A stretch of DNA of 64,000 nucleotides from Silvimonas soli (lineage in GTDB: Bacteria; Pseudomonadota; Gammaproteobacteria; Burkholderiales; Chitinibacteraceae): contig NZ_CP106736.1 of the NCBI RefSeq assembly GCF_030035605.1, positions 2,108,001 through 2,172,000 of the forward strand, in the 5' to 3' direction. The position numbers were made by a program, and so were the translations under genes. The first letter of the stretch is position 1. Every line of letters starts with the position of its first letter. The notes beneath the pieces are model-generated. The model saw only the letters and a list, made by a program, of their open reading frames with translations, ran no database searches and was not told the DNA's origin. Shown piece by piece: positions 36,064 through 44,437 of this stretch.

Positions 36064-36486
36064 TTAATACCAATGGTGGGTTTGCCAGAATGCTTTCGCA
36101 TTTGAGGCTGAATGGTAACGGCCCATGATGTAATGAATACCGCCTTGACATTCTTCAACCGGGTTGCCAAATGAATTTGCACCGTGCGGGTTGAGATCGT
36201 ACTGCGCCTGTAACAACTGGAATAATCCGCGTGCGGAGGACGCAGAGTTATGAGCGTTGACCACCCCACCGGACTCCTGCGCCATGATCCACAGCAGATC
36301 GTTATATTCAGCAGCTGAAACCCCCTCTAGCCGCATCGCTTCACGCAAGGCCTCTTGCGATTCGTAGGGTACGGTTAGCGGACTTTTCTCTGACCACTGA
36401 CTTTTACGGTGTTTAATCTGGCGGTGGTTGTGGGCGTGTTTTGAACTCATTTCGAATCGGTCAGGAAGATTGAAAAGGTGCTCCAC
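36064..36486 (-). CDS. Lysozyme-fold (SLT/APF-like) domain protein without signal peptide
   Basis: The 140-residue frame has a basic, polar N-terminus (about residues 13-40, rich in His/Lys) and then a transglycosylase-like domain. A candidate catalytic Glu is in IMAQESGGVVNAHNSASS (about residues 68-85), followed by ARGLFQLLQAQYDLNPHGAN and the closing YIMGRYHSASNAKAFWQTHH, which resembles the C-terminus of aggregation-promoting-factor/SLT domains. There is no signal peptide. The start may be the GTG at 36486 (weak ribosome site) or the ATG at 36450. The next gene, 8 bp on, is an exported protein. This combination resembles peptidoglycan-hydrolase effector and immunity pairs, but a phage-type or cytoplasmic role is possible. 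Confidence 0.7.
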   Translation of the reverse strand: MEHLFNLPDRFEMSSKHAHNHRQIKHRKSQWSEKSPLTVPYESQEALREAMRLEGVSAAEYNDLLWIMAQESGGVVNAHNSASSARGLFQLLQAQYDLNPHGANSFGNPVEECQGGIHYIMGRYHSASNAKAFWQTHHWY

Positions 36487-36739
36487 CGTACCGCCTGACT
36501 AGCTGTAATTCAATCCCGTCAAATTTTGGGAATTTGTGCTCACGTATGGTCGATTGGGGCCGCTTATGCCTTGGGTAACAATACAACCCGCTCACATCTA
36601 TCTGTTAATCACCGCTTGAATCAGGAAATTTTCGGGTAAGATACGCCGCTCAAATAATCAGCAACTGGCGGGCTGGTGCGTTAGCGCATCTCTACGTTCG
36701 CCCGGTGCGCTTTCTGCCTATAAACCGGATTCAAGACTA

Positions 36740-37291
36740 ATGAAAAAACTGTTGTCGGTTGCTCTGCTGGCTTGCACTGCGCAAGCCATGGCTTCTACTT
36801 TGTCCACTCCGGTATTACTGGAATCGCCGATCGCTTACGCGCCGGGTGCCAGCGTTGTGGAACAGGTCAAGCAAGAATGCAAAATTGAAAACATGCTGGA
36901 AAGCCACATCGGCCCAACGCTGGGCAAGCTCAATGGCACTGGCGTGGGTACGGCAGCCAGCGCGGCAGATGCCAAGGGTGCGTCGGTGCTGCGCGTGCAG
37001 ATTACTTATGTAATGGGCGTGGGCGGCGGTGCGTGGTCTGGCCCCAAGAGCATCTCGGTAAAGGCTGAGTTGCTGGACCAAGGCAAGGTAACGCGCCAGA
37101 CCAACATTAACCGCTGGACTACCGGTGGCATGTTCGGCGGCTTCAAAGGCACGTGTTCCATTCTGGACCGCAGCGCGACAGCAATTGCCAAGGATCTGGG
37201 CCGCTGGGTGAGCGACCCCAGCTATCAAATCAAGGAAGAACCAACACCCAAGGGTGTTGACGCTTCCGGCACAGAAACTGCTGCCAGGTAA
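36740..37291 (+). CDS. Exported protein of unknown function
   Basis: The 183-residue protein starts with a signal peptide (MKKLLSVALLACTAQAMA, cleavage near residue 18). The mature part has one Cys pair (QECKIEN near 45-51, FKGTCSILDR near 134-143), a Gly/Ala-rich GTGVGTAASAADAKGA stretch and a beta-rich segment VLRVQITYVMGVGGGAWSGP. The second half reads like periplasmic proteins that build on repeated small domains, but I do not recognise the family. It is a single gene; a 9-bp stem without a T tract (37315-37346) follows. Confidence 0.65.
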   Translation: MKKLLSVALLACTAQAMASTLSTPVLLESPIAYAPGASVVEQVKQECKIENMLESHIGPTLGKLNGTGVGTAASAADAKGASVLRVQITYVMGVGGGAWSGPKSISVKAELLDQGKVTRQTNINRWTTGGMFGGFKGTCSILDRSATAIAKDLGRWVSDPSYQIKEEPTPKGVDASGTETAAR

Positions 37292-37314
37292 TTAGCCTCG
37301 TTTTAGCGGGATCG

Positions 37315-37346
37315 CAGGCGGGCGCTACAAGATAAAAGCCCGCCTG
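37315..37346 (+). other. Stem-loop after the exported-protein gene
   Basis: CAGGCGGGC (37315-37323) pairs with GCCCGCCTG (37338-37346) around a 14-nt loop. No T tract follows, so it may be an RNA end-protecting structure rather than an intrinsic terminator. Confidence 0.45.
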
Positions 37347-37473
37347 GCGCTGGATCAGCCTATAGTCATCTGGCGAGATGCTCCCGTTGTTTTGTACGGC
37401 GGGCTAGCTGCAGGAATCAACCTGTAACCGCATCACCAGCCGCCAGATCGGCTGGGCTGCCAGGAGAACTACC

Positions 37474-37590
37474 ATGGCCAAAGGTCAAATTCGCGGTAAC
37501 AAAGAAGTCAAAAAACCGAAAAAGGACCGCACCCCGCTAGCACCTCCGGGCACTTTCATGCCCAAAGTAGAACCCGCCAAAGGCAAGTAA
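37474..37590 (+). CDS. Small Lys-rich protein, 38 residues
   Basis: An ATG at 37474 opens 38 codons (MAKGQIRGNKEVKKPKKDRT then a Pro/Lys-rich tail ending EPAKGK). An AGGAG lies 9 nt upstream and a perfect terminator follows 25 bp after the stop, so this is a complete transcription unit. MAKGQ-type small basic proteins of this kind occur as hypothetical genes in other betaproteobacteria (recalled, not checked). The charge suggests nucleic-acid or ribosome contact, but the function is unknown. Confidence 0.75.
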   Translation: MAKGQIRGNKEVKKPKKDRTPLAPPGTFMPKVEPAKGK

Positions 37591-37611
37591 TTGCGCGGAG
37601 TTTGCTTCAAT

Positions 37612-37636
37612 AAAAACCGGCCATGCGCCGGTTTTT
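37612..37636 (+). terminator. Terminator of the small Lys-rich gene
   Basis: AAAACCGGC and GCCGGTTTT pair around a CATGC loop, followed by T residues. Confidence 0.85.
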
Positions 37637-37656
37637 TGCTGGATGTTGTTCACCGG

Positions 37657-38487
37657 TTAACGCGCGCAATCCGCCGTAGTCACCGCCTGCAAGACCTCTG
37701 CCGTTTTGCTGTTCTGCACATAGGCCACCACCCGGACGATCTTGCCCGTGGCAGGCGGTAGCGAAAGCGTAGTCTGGATTGAGGCACCTTGATCACTCAG
37801 TGCAATTGGGGGGCTCAGCACTCGCGTTACGTGCGCATGGTTTAGCGTGACCCCACCGTTTTCCCCCGCCTGCACATGCGAGACCAGATTGCCCTCAGTC
37901 ACCGCCAGCCGCAGTTGCAGTGGCTCTGTTGGTTTGGCGGTTTTGATGGCAGAAACCACGGTATGCACGCTGAGTTGATTATTGCCCAGTGCCTGCACCT
38001 GCAATTGCACACTGGCTGGCGCGTTTTGGCTAAAGGTTTGGCCAAACACCACATCGAGCTTGCTGCGCCAATCCAGATACGGCGTGCCATTTACAAAGAA
38101 GTGCGGCGTGTACACCACGTGGCCGCCGGTGACATCCACCATCCAGCTTTGCAGATCACCAAACTCAGGCTGTGCGAACGGATCACGCCAGCCCAGGTTA
38201 TCCCAATAGTTAACATGCAATGCCAGCGGGATGACTTGCTGACCGCTGTTGCTGGCCATGGGCGCATTACCGAGCGTATTCAAACGCTGATCGGCAGGAG
38301 GGCAATCGGAACAGCCTTCGGAGGTAAACAACTGCACCAAAGCGGCCCGATGCGGACTGCTTTGGGCGGTACACGCAGCGGCGGCAGCCAGTGCTTGCAT
38401 GGGTGCCAGCGCCGCCAACAGCAGCGCCAGCGTGGCGCTCAGGGTTTTGAAAATAGAGGTGGAACGAGAAGGGCAAGACGCGCGCAT
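37657..38487 (-). CDS. DUF1223 thioredoxin-like exported protein
   Basis: The 276-residue protein has a signal peptide (about residues 1-35, ending PMQALAAAAA) and the DUF1223 signature LVQLFTSEGCSDCPPADQRL, in which a Cys-x2-Cys sits at a thioredoxin-like active position. Conserved blocks LHVNYWDNLGWRDPFA and VVYTPHFFVNG follow. The family is thought to include periplasmic thiol proteins; its substrates are unknown. The ATG at 38487 has AGAGG 7-8 nt upstream. It is convergent with the small Lys-rich gene. Confidence 0.88.
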   Translation of the reverse strand: MRASCPSRSTSIFKTLSATLALLLAALAPMQALAAAAACTAQSSPHRAALVQLFTSEGCSDCPPADQRLNTLGNAPMASNSGQQVIPLALHVNYWDNLGWRDPFAQPEFGDLQSWMVDVTGGHVVYTPHFFVNGTPYLDWRSKLDVVFGQTFSQNAPASVQLQVQALGNNQLSVHTVVSAIKTAKPTEPLQLRLAVTEGNLVSHVQAGENGGVTLNHAHVTRVLSPPIALSDQGASIQTTLSLPPATGKIVRVVAYVQNSKTAEVLQAVTTADCAR

Positions 38488-38557
38488 GTTGGACCTCTTT
38501 GCATGAAAGCATGACCGATTAGTCGCGCGCGCCTGCTCTTTATGACAATCGGCCGGA

Positions 38558-38974
38558 TCAACGCACCGTGGCGCGATGCCCGACCGGCACCACGGTCTGG
38601 CCAATGGGCGCCAACGCAATTACCGCCAGTTTCAAATGCTGAATGCCAAATGGAATGCCGATGATGGTAATGAAGTTAACCAGCGCGGCAGTGACGTGGC
38701 CAATGGCCAGCCACCAGCCAAAAAACAGAAACCACAATACGTTGCCAATAAAGCCCAACGGCCCGGTGCCTACATCGTGAAACCCGTTCACATGCCTGCG
38801 GCTCACGGCTTCTTTGCCAAACGGCCAGAACGCAAAACTGCCAATCACAAAGCAAGAACGGCCCCAAGGAATACCAATAATGGTGACAAAAGCGATCAGC
38901 CCCGCCAGCCACCAGCCCAGGCCCATCCAGAACCCGCCCAGCACAAACCACAACACGTTACCGATGAAGCGCAT
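38558..38974 (-). CDS. yccF: YccF domain membrane protein
   Basis: The 138-residue protein has two copies of the YccF unit: FIGNVLWFVLGGFWMGLGWW (residues 3-22) and FIGNVLWFLFFGWWLAIGH (about 76-94), each followed by an IIGIP(W/F)G loop. This predicts an inner-membrane protein with about four helices. The function of YccF is not established. The ATG at 38974 has AGGGGA upstream. Upstream on the other side lies repeat copy G. Confidence 0.88.
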   Translation of the reverse strand: MRFIGNVLWFVLGGFWMGLGWWLAGLIAFVTIIGIPWGRSCFVIGSFAFWPFGKEAVSRRHVNGFHDVGTGPLGFIGNVLWFLFFGWWLAIGHVTAALVNFITIIGIPFGIQHLKLAVIALAPIGQTVVPVGHRATVR

Positions 38975-39084
38975 GACCCGTTTCCCCTTTGCTGTTTTTC
39001 TGGTGATGAACGACAAACCTGCATCATAGCGGGGTTGTGGAAATTTGCAGTTTGGGACGCCACAAATGGCAGAAAGTACCACCG

Positions 39085-39177
39085 GAGCCCGGATTCATAA
39101 TCCGGGATGGCCGTGTGTGACCCGCCACTGGGCGCACGACATCCAGGCATTGCTCCCGGATTGTGAATCCGGGCTAC
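39085..39177. repeat. CCCGGATT double-hairpin repeat (copy G, variant)
   Basis: 93 bp. Each end is a hairpin by itself: CCCGGATT-CAT-AATCCGGG on the left and CCCGGATT-GTG-AATCCGGG on the right, ending in GGGCTAC. It shares CCCGGATT and GGGCTAC with the main GTAGCCCGGAT family but has a different internal design. Confidence 0.7.
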
Positions 39178-39301
39178 AGGCTCTCGATTCACTCTACACC
39201 CTTGATCCGACACAACTATTTCTCGGTTTCGGTCAAAACCGCCATCCGGTACAATGCGCGCTCTGGCGACGTTGTGATCGCCCATTTATGCGGACCCAAG
39301 T

Positions 39302-40915
39302 ATGTTGCGACTGACTGAAATCAAGCTGCCGTTGAACCACACCCCAGAAGAATTGCCCGCCGCAATCCTGAAAAAACTGGGCGTTCCGGCTGGCGATGTG
39401 AACGGCTTTACCATCTTTTTGCGCAGCTACGATGCGCGCAAAAAGCACAATATCCTGCTGACCTACACGCTGGATGTGGACGTCAAAAACGAAGCGGCGC
39501 TGCTCAAGCGCTTTCATGACGATCGTCATGTCGGCCCGACTCCTGATACCGAATACAAATACGTTGCCCAAGCGCCTGCTGGCCTGAGCAAGCGCCCCAT
39601 CGTCATTGGCACCGGTCCCTGTGGCCTGTTTGCCGGGCTGATCCTGGCGCAGATGGGGTTCAAGCCGATCATTCTGGAACGCGGCAAAGCCGTGCGTGAA
39701 CGCACCAAAGATACCTGGGGCCTGTGGCGCAAACGGGAACTGAACCCGGAATCCAACGTGCAGTTTGGCGAAGGCGGCGCGGGTACATTCTCGGACGGCA
39801 AGTTGTACAGCCAGATCAAAGATCCCAAGCATTACGGCGAGAAGGTGCTCAAGGAGTTCGTACTGGCCGGTGCGCCGGAAGAAATCCTCTACGTGAGCAA
39901 GCCGCACATTGGTACGTTCCGGCTGGTAGGAATGGTGGAAACCATGCGTGAGACCATTACCAAGCTCGGTGGTGAAGTGCGCTTTTCCAGCAAGGTAGAA
40001 ACACTGCAGCTGGAAAACGGCCAGGTGACTGGCGTAACGCTGGCCAGCGGCGAGCATATAGAGGCCGACCATGTGGTGCTGGCGATTGGCCACAGCGCAC
40101 GCGATACCTTCCAGATGCTGCACGAACAGGGCGTGTTTATGGAGGCCAAGCCGTTCTCGATCGGTTTCCGGATCGAGCACCCGCAATCGCTGATCGACAA
40201 CGCCCGCTTTGGCCCAAATGCCGGGCACCCGATTCTGGGCGCGGCGGATTACAAGCTGGTGCACCACGCCAGCAACGGGCGTTCGGTGTACAGCTTCTGT
40301 ATGTGCCCGGGCGGCACCGTGGTAGCGGCAACGTCCGAGCCTGGTCGCGTGGTCACCAACGGCATGAGCCAGTACTCGCGCAACGAGCGCAATGCCAATG
40401 CCGGCATCGTGGTGGGGATTTCGCCGGAAGTGGATTACCCAGAACACGTGCTCGCTGGCGTGGATTTTCAGCGCAAATGGGAATCCCGCGCGTTTGAGCT
40501 GGGCGGCGGTACATACAGCGCGCCAGGCCAGTTGGTGGGCGATTTCATCGCAGGCCAGGCTTCGACTGAGTTCGGCTCAGTGCAACCGTCGTACACGCCC
40601 GGCGTGCATCTGACTGACTTGGCGACTGCATTGCCGGACTTTGCCATTAGCGCGATTCGCGAAGCACTGCCCGCGTTCGACAAGACCATCAAAGGTTTTG
40701 GCATGCACGATGCGGTGCTGACTGGCGTGGAAACGCGCACCTCGTCGCCTGTTCGCATCAAGCGCGACAACGAGACGCTGCAAAGCATCAACACCAAGGG
40801 TTTATTCCCGGCCGGTGAAGGTGCTGGCTATGCGGGCGGGATTTTGTCGGCGGGTGTGGATGGCATCAAGATTGCCGAGGCGGTGGCCTTGAGTATCATG
40901 CAAAGCCGCAAATAA
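39302..40915 (+). CDS. COG2509 FAD-dependent dehydrogenase of unknown substrate
   Basis: The 537-residue flavoprotein starts with about 90 residues of an N-terminal domain (MLRLTEIKLPLNHTPEELPA) that is typical of COG2509. The dinucleotide-binding loop IVIGTGPCGLFAGLILAQMG is at about residues 100-119, then the GEGGAGTFSDGKL block near 157-169. The C-terminus (KGLFPAGEGAGYAGGILSAG) carries the second FAD contact. No substrate is established for the family. A terminator at 40937 follows. Confidence 0.85.
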   Translation: MLRLTEIKLPLNHTPEELPAAILKKLGVPAGDVNGFTIFLRSYDARKKHNILLTYTLDVDVKNEAALLKRFHDDRHVGPTPDTEYKYVAQAPAGLSKRPIVIGTGPCGLFAGLILAQMGFKPIILERGKAVRERTKDTWGLWRKRELNPESNVQFGEGGAGTFSDGKLYSQIKDPKHYGEKVLKEFVLAGAPEEILYVSKPHIGTFRLVGMVETMRETITKLGGEVRFSSKVETLQLENGQVTGVTLASGEHIEADHVVLAIGHSARDTFQMLHEQGVFMEAKPFSIGFRIEHPQSLIDNARFGPNAGHPILGAADYKLVHHASNGRSVYSFCMCPGGTVVAATSEPGRVVTNGMSQYSRNERNANAGIVVGISPEVDYPEHVLAGVDFQRKWESRAFELGGGTYSAPGQLVGDFIAGQASTEFGSVQPSYTPGVHLTDLATALPDFAISAIREALPAFDKTIKGFGMHDAVLTGVETRTSSPVRIKRDNETLQSINTKGLFPAGEGAGYAGGILSAGVDGIKIAEAVALSIMQSRK

Positions 40916-40936
40916 GCTGTTAAACGCCAGGCAAAC

Positions 40937-40972
40937 AAAAAGCCGCGATCCTTAAAGGATGGCGGCTTTTTG
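40937..40972 (+). terminator. Terminator after the COG2509 gene
   Basis: AAAAAGCCGC ... GCGGCTTTTT enclose an inner ATCC/GGAT stem, followed by a T-rich tract. Repeat copy E begins immediately after. Confidence 0.85.
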
Positions 40973-40977
40973 CTTTT

Positions 40978-41094
40978 GTAGCCCGGATGGAGCCGCCGGC
41001 GGGAATCCGGGGCCGCCATGCACAGACGAACGATGCATTTCTGATCTAGCCAACATCGCGCCCCGGATTCTCGCTAACGTTTCATCCGGGCTAC
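40978..41094. repeat. GTAGCCCGGAT inverted-repeat element, copy E
   Basis: 117 bp from GTAGCCCGGATGGAGC to TTCATCCGGGCTAC, with the GGGAATCCGGGG / CCCCGGATTC internal pair. It directly abuts the terminator of the COG2509 gene. Confidence 0.9.
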
Positions 41095-41127
41095 GGGTCT
41101 TTTGTTTATGTGTTGGCGATATTGCAT

Positions 41128-41154
41128 GGTGGATTGCCTGGCGGCGAATCCACC
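41128..41154. repeat. GGTGGRTT...AATCCACC hairpin, copy 2
   Basis: GGTGGATT (41128-41135) and AATCCACC (41147-41154) form a perfect 8-bp stem, just beyond the 3' end of the minus-strand methyltransferase gene; CCTACG follows as in other members of this repeat type. Confidence 0.6.
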
Positions 41155-41161
41155 CTACGAA

Positions 41162-42178
41162 TTACACTCGCAGCAGCGCAATCTTCAGCGGCGGGTTGCC
41201 ATCCAGCGTTGGGAAGTCCGCCTCGGGGGTGATCCATTCCATATCGCGAATCTCGCGACCGGCTTTTTTGGCACTGCGTTGCAGTTGGTCAAACCAGTCT
41301 TGCCGATCCACCGAGGCCACGTTGTTGGTACAAATCAGCGTGCCGCCTTCTGCGGTGGCCAACAGCGCCGGCTTGAACAGCGCGGAGTAGTCGTTCACCA
41401 GATCGACCACGCCAAAGATGCTCTTGGAGTAACGCGGCGGGTCGAGCACCACCAGATCAAACTGTTGTTTCTCCAGCTTGGGGAACGGTGGCAGGCGCTT
41501 GCCACGCACTACGCGTGGCTGGCCCAGACCGGAATACTGGCGCAATGCGGCGAAGGCATCGCTTTCTACATAGCGCAGCGTGTGACCGAGGTGATTCAGG
41601 CGCGAGTTCTCTTTACCGACCAGCAAGCTGGATTCGGCAAAGTCCACATTCACTACTTGCTTGGCACCAGCCTTGGCCGCAGCAATGCCCACGCCGCAGG
41701 TATAAGCAAACAGGTTCAGCACGGTTTTGCCAGCGGCTTCTTGCATCACGCGGCGGCGGCCAGCGCGCAGGTCGAGAAACAGCCACGGGTCTTGCCCGGC
41801 ATGGCGCGCCTGAATGCGGTAAGTCACGCCCAGTTCTTGCGCTTCACGCGGCTCGAAGGCGGCGTCCATTTGTTCATTGGACAGCTTGTTGGCAATGCGC
41901 GAGTTCGGCTGGCTGCGGTCGTTGTAAATGATGGCGAAGCCAGGAAAGCTGCGATGATAAAACGTCTCAAGCTCGGTCAGTTGTTCGGCGGTCAGCGGCT
42001 CGTGAAAGCTCTGCACCAGCAGCAGGTTGCCGTATCGATCCACCGTCAAACCCGCCACGCCTTCTACGCTGCCATGAAACATGCGGTAGGCATCGGTTTG
42101 TTCTGCGTGTAACCGGGCAACCAGTTCGGAGCGGGCCGTCAGGGCGGCGGAAAGCAGGTCGGTAAAGGAAGATGTCAT
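41162..42178 (-). CDS. RlmI-like class I rRNA (cytosine-5)-methyltransferase
   Basis: The 338-residue protein resembles the RlmI/RlmK_C family. The middle-domain motif SVEGVAGLTVDRYGNLLLVQ is at about residues 36-55, and the SAM site VLNLFAYTCGVGIAAAKAGA at about 165-184. The catalytic-type motif VVLDPPRYSKSIFGVVDLVN lies near 250 and a CTNNVASVD block near 290. The N-terminus is shorter than E. coli RlmI, so the PUA domain appears reduced or missing. The likely target is 23S rRNA; the exact base is not certain. Confidence 0.82.
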   Translation of the reverse strand: MTSSFTDLLSAALTARSELVARLHAEQTDAYRMFHGSVEGVAGLTVDRYGNLLLVQSFHEPLTAEQLTELETFYHRSFPGFAIIYNDRSQPNSRIANKLSNEQMDAAFEPREAQELGVTYRIQARHAGQDPWLFLDLRAGRRRVMQEAAGKTVLNLFAYTCGVGIAAAKAGAKQVVNVDFAESSLLVGKENSRLNHLGHTLRYVESDAFAALRQYSGLGQPRVVRGKRLPPFPKLEKQQFDLVVLDPPRYSKSIFGVVDLVNDYSALFKPALLATAEGGTLICTNNVASVDRQDWFDQLQRSAKKAGREIRDMEWITPEADFPTLDGNPPLKIALLRV

Positions 42179-42432
42179 GCGGTAAGCCGTGGGCGAGTGA
42201 AAGAAGTCCAGCAACGCGCCAGACTTTGCTGACAACGCGCGAACCGGGCATTTTAACAGGGATCGCTCGCACAAACTGGTTTGATGGACCACGCTGGTCG
42301 CATGTTTCGCAATAAAAACCGGTATTTATGTGCAATTGTTGGTCAGATATGCGGCAGGCGCTACGTCGGCAGAGGCGCAAATATCCGGCCTGATCCTGTT
42401 ACCATTCTTTCTTTTGCCCAGCGCTGATCACC

Positions 42433-42666
42433 ATGCAAACTTTTGAAGTCGAAATTTCCACCGAATACATCGCCCTGTGTGATCTGCTGAAAATCACCGG
42501 TCTGGTCGATAGCGGCGGCGCGGGCAAAGCCATGGTGGCCAGTGGCATCGTCATGGTTAACGGCGTGCAGGAACTGCGCAAAACCAACAAGATTCGCCCC
42601 GGCATGCAGGTGCAGGTAGAAGACCAGGTGTTAATCCAGGTCGTCGCTGCACCCGCAGAAGAGTAA
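42433..42666 (+). CDS. ybcJ: S4-domain RNA-binding protein, YbcJ-like
   Basis: The 77-residue protein is a stand-alone S4 domain: EYIALCDLLKITGLVDSGGA, then KAMVASGIVMVNGVQELRKT and KIRPGMQVQVED. The length and order match the YbcJ family, a small RNA-binding protein. It is encoded divergently from the RlmI-like methyltransferase and followed by a hairpin at 42749 that could terminate it. The start is an ATG at 42433. Confidence 0.88.
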   Translation: MQTFEVEISTEYIALCDLLKITGLVDSGGAGKAMVASGIVMVNGVQELRKTNKIRPGMQVQVEDQVLIQVVAAPAEE

Positions 42667-42748
42667 TGCTTGATCGTCATCAATATCCGGCGCCGTGCGT
42701 ACTCGTAATCCCGACTGGGCATTGTGCACAACGCGTGCCACATTAAAA

Positions 42749-42783
42749 AAAGCCCCGCCTACGACCCAAGTAGCCGGGGTTTT
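42749..42783 (+). terminator. Terminator/attenuator hairpin between ybcJ and the permease gene
   Basis: Positions 42753-42757 (CCCCG) pair with 42775-42779 (CGGGG), and 42759-42762 (CTAC) with 42770-42773 (GTAG), with one C.C mismatch and a 7-nt loop. A runs precede it and TTTT follows. It ends about 21 nt before the permease start, so it may be ybcJ's terminator or an attenuator of the permease. Confidence 0.7.
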
Positions 42784-42804
42784 CACCTTGAACGGAACCC
42801 TGTT

Positions 42805-44172
42805 TTGGAAACATCTCAACCACAAGAAGGCCTCAAGCGCGGGCTGAAAAACCGGCATATCCAGCTCATTGCGCTGGGTGGCGCCATTGGCACCGGTTTG
42901 TTCCTCGGTTCGGCCAGCGTACTCAAAGCCGCCGGTCCTTCCATGATTCTGGGCTACGCCATTGGCGGCTTTATTGCGTTTCTGATCATGCGCCAGTTGG
43001 GCGAGATGGTGGCGCAAGAGCCCGTGGCCGGTACCTTCAGCCACTTTGCGTATAAATACTGGGGAGATTTCCCCGGCTTTTTGTCGGGCTGGAATTACTG
43101 GGTGTTGTACGTGCTGGTGAGCATGGCCGAGCTGACCGCCGTGGGTGAGTACATTCAGTACTGGTATCCCGGCGTGCCCACCTGGGTTTCTGCGCTGGTG
43201 TTCTTTGTGGCAATCAACACCATCAACCTTGCTAACGTGAAGTTGTTTGGTGAAATGGAATTCTGGTTTGCCATCATCAAGGTGGTGGCGGTGATCGGCA
43301 TGATCGTGTTTGGCGGTTATCTGCTGCTGAGCGGCCACGGTGGCCCGCAAGCGTCGTTCTCCAATCTGTGGAACGATGGCGGGTTCTTTCCGCATGGCTT
43401 TGGCGGCTTGTTCATGATGCTGGCGGTGATCATGTTCTCATTTGGCGGACTGGAGTTGATCGGCATTACCGCTGCTGAGGCCGATGATCCGCGCAAGAGC
43501 ATTCCCAAAGCGGTGAATCAGGTGATCTACCGGATTCTGATTTTCTACATCGGCGCGCTCACCGTGTTGTTGTCGCTGTATCCGTGGAGCAAGGTCGCCG
43601 CAGGCGGCAGCCCGTTTGTGATGATCTTTTCGCAGATCGGCTCGGGGCTGACGGCCAATATCCTGAACATCGTGGTGCTCACCGCCGCATTGTCGGTCTA
43701 CAACAGCGGCGTGTATGCCAATAGCCGCATGCTGTATGGCCTGGCTGAGCAAGGCAATGCGCCCAAAGCGCTGCTGAAAGTGAACAAGCGCGGCGTGCCG
43801 ACGCTGGCGATTGGTTTGTCAGCGCTGGCGACCTTTGCCTGCGTCATTGTTAATTATGTAATCCCGAAAGAAGCGCTGGGTGTGCTGATGGCGCTGGTTG
43901 TCGCCGCGCTGGTCATCAACTGGGCCATGATCAGCCTGACACACTTCAAGTTCCGCCAGGCCATGGTCGCCAAGGGCGAAGAAATCGCCTTCAAGTCATT
44001 CTGGTATCCGCTCACCAACTGGATTTGCCTGGTCTTCATGCTGATGATTCTGGGCATTTTGTTGTTCACGCCCGGGCTGGATGTGTCGGTGTATCTGGTG
44101 CCACTGTGGTTGCTGTTGTTGTGGGGTGGCTATGCCTGGAAAAAACGTGTGGCGAGGCAGGCCGTAGTTTGA
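42805..44172 (+). CDS. Amino-acid permease (APC family, GabP/ProY/AroP type)
   Basis: The 455-residue permease has twelve predicted helices and the family opening GLKRGLKNRHIQLIALGGAI then GTGLFLGSASVLKAAGPS. The conserved MAELTAVGEYIQYWYPGVPT segment and FGGLELIGITAAEADDPRKS near residue 215 are normal for the AAT family, which imports proline, GABA or aromatic amino acids by proton symport. The start is uncertain: a TTG at 42805 gives METSQPQEGLKRG; a GTG at 42724 would run through the terminator-like hairpin. The substrate cannot be assigned. Confidence 0.85.
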   Translation: METSQPQEGLKRGLKNRHIQLIALGGAIGTGLFLGSASVLKAAGPSMILGYAIGGFIAFLIMRQLGEMVAQEPVAGTFSHFAYKYWGDFPGFLSGWNYWVLYVLVSMAELTAVGEYIQYWYPGVPTWVSALVFFVAINTINLANVKLFGEMEFWFAIIKVVAVIGMIVFGGYLLLSGHGGPQASFSNLWNDGGFFPHGFGGLFMMLAVIMFSFGGLELIGITAAEADDPRKSIPKAVNQVIYRILIFYIGALTVLLSLYPWSKVAAGGSPFVMIFSQIGSGLTANILNIVVLTAALSVYNSGVYANSRMLYGLAEQGNAPKALLKVNKRGVPTLAIGLSALATFACVIVNYVIPKEALGVLMALVVAALVINWAMISLTHFKFRQAMVAKGEEIAFKSFWYPLTNWICLVFMLMILGILLFTPGLDVSVYLVPLWLLLLWGGYAWKKRVARQAVV

Positions 44173-44218
44173 CCGCGCAGCGCTCAATGGCTTGAGTCAT
44201 CTCCGCCAATTGACTGGT

Positions 44219-44257
44219 AAAGGGTTAACGTCAAAAGCGTTAACCCTTTATTTTTTG
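44219..44257 (+). terminator. Terminator of the amino-acid permease gene
   Basis: AAAGGGTTAACG and CGTTAACCCTTT form a 12-bp stem around TCAAAAG, followed by ATTTTTT. Confidence 0.95.
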
Positions 44258-44437
44258 CCGTATTTCATTGTGGCGGGGCCTATACGACCACCCTTCACCC
44301 CGGGAACGCTGATACTGATTGACTCCCCGGCGGCATGACCTATGCATAACTTTGGGTTGGTTTATAAGCCGCGATGTCACAAAGCACCAATCCAGCCCAA
44401 TCCCAACTCCAGTCCATGCATTTCGAGGAAAAAAAAC

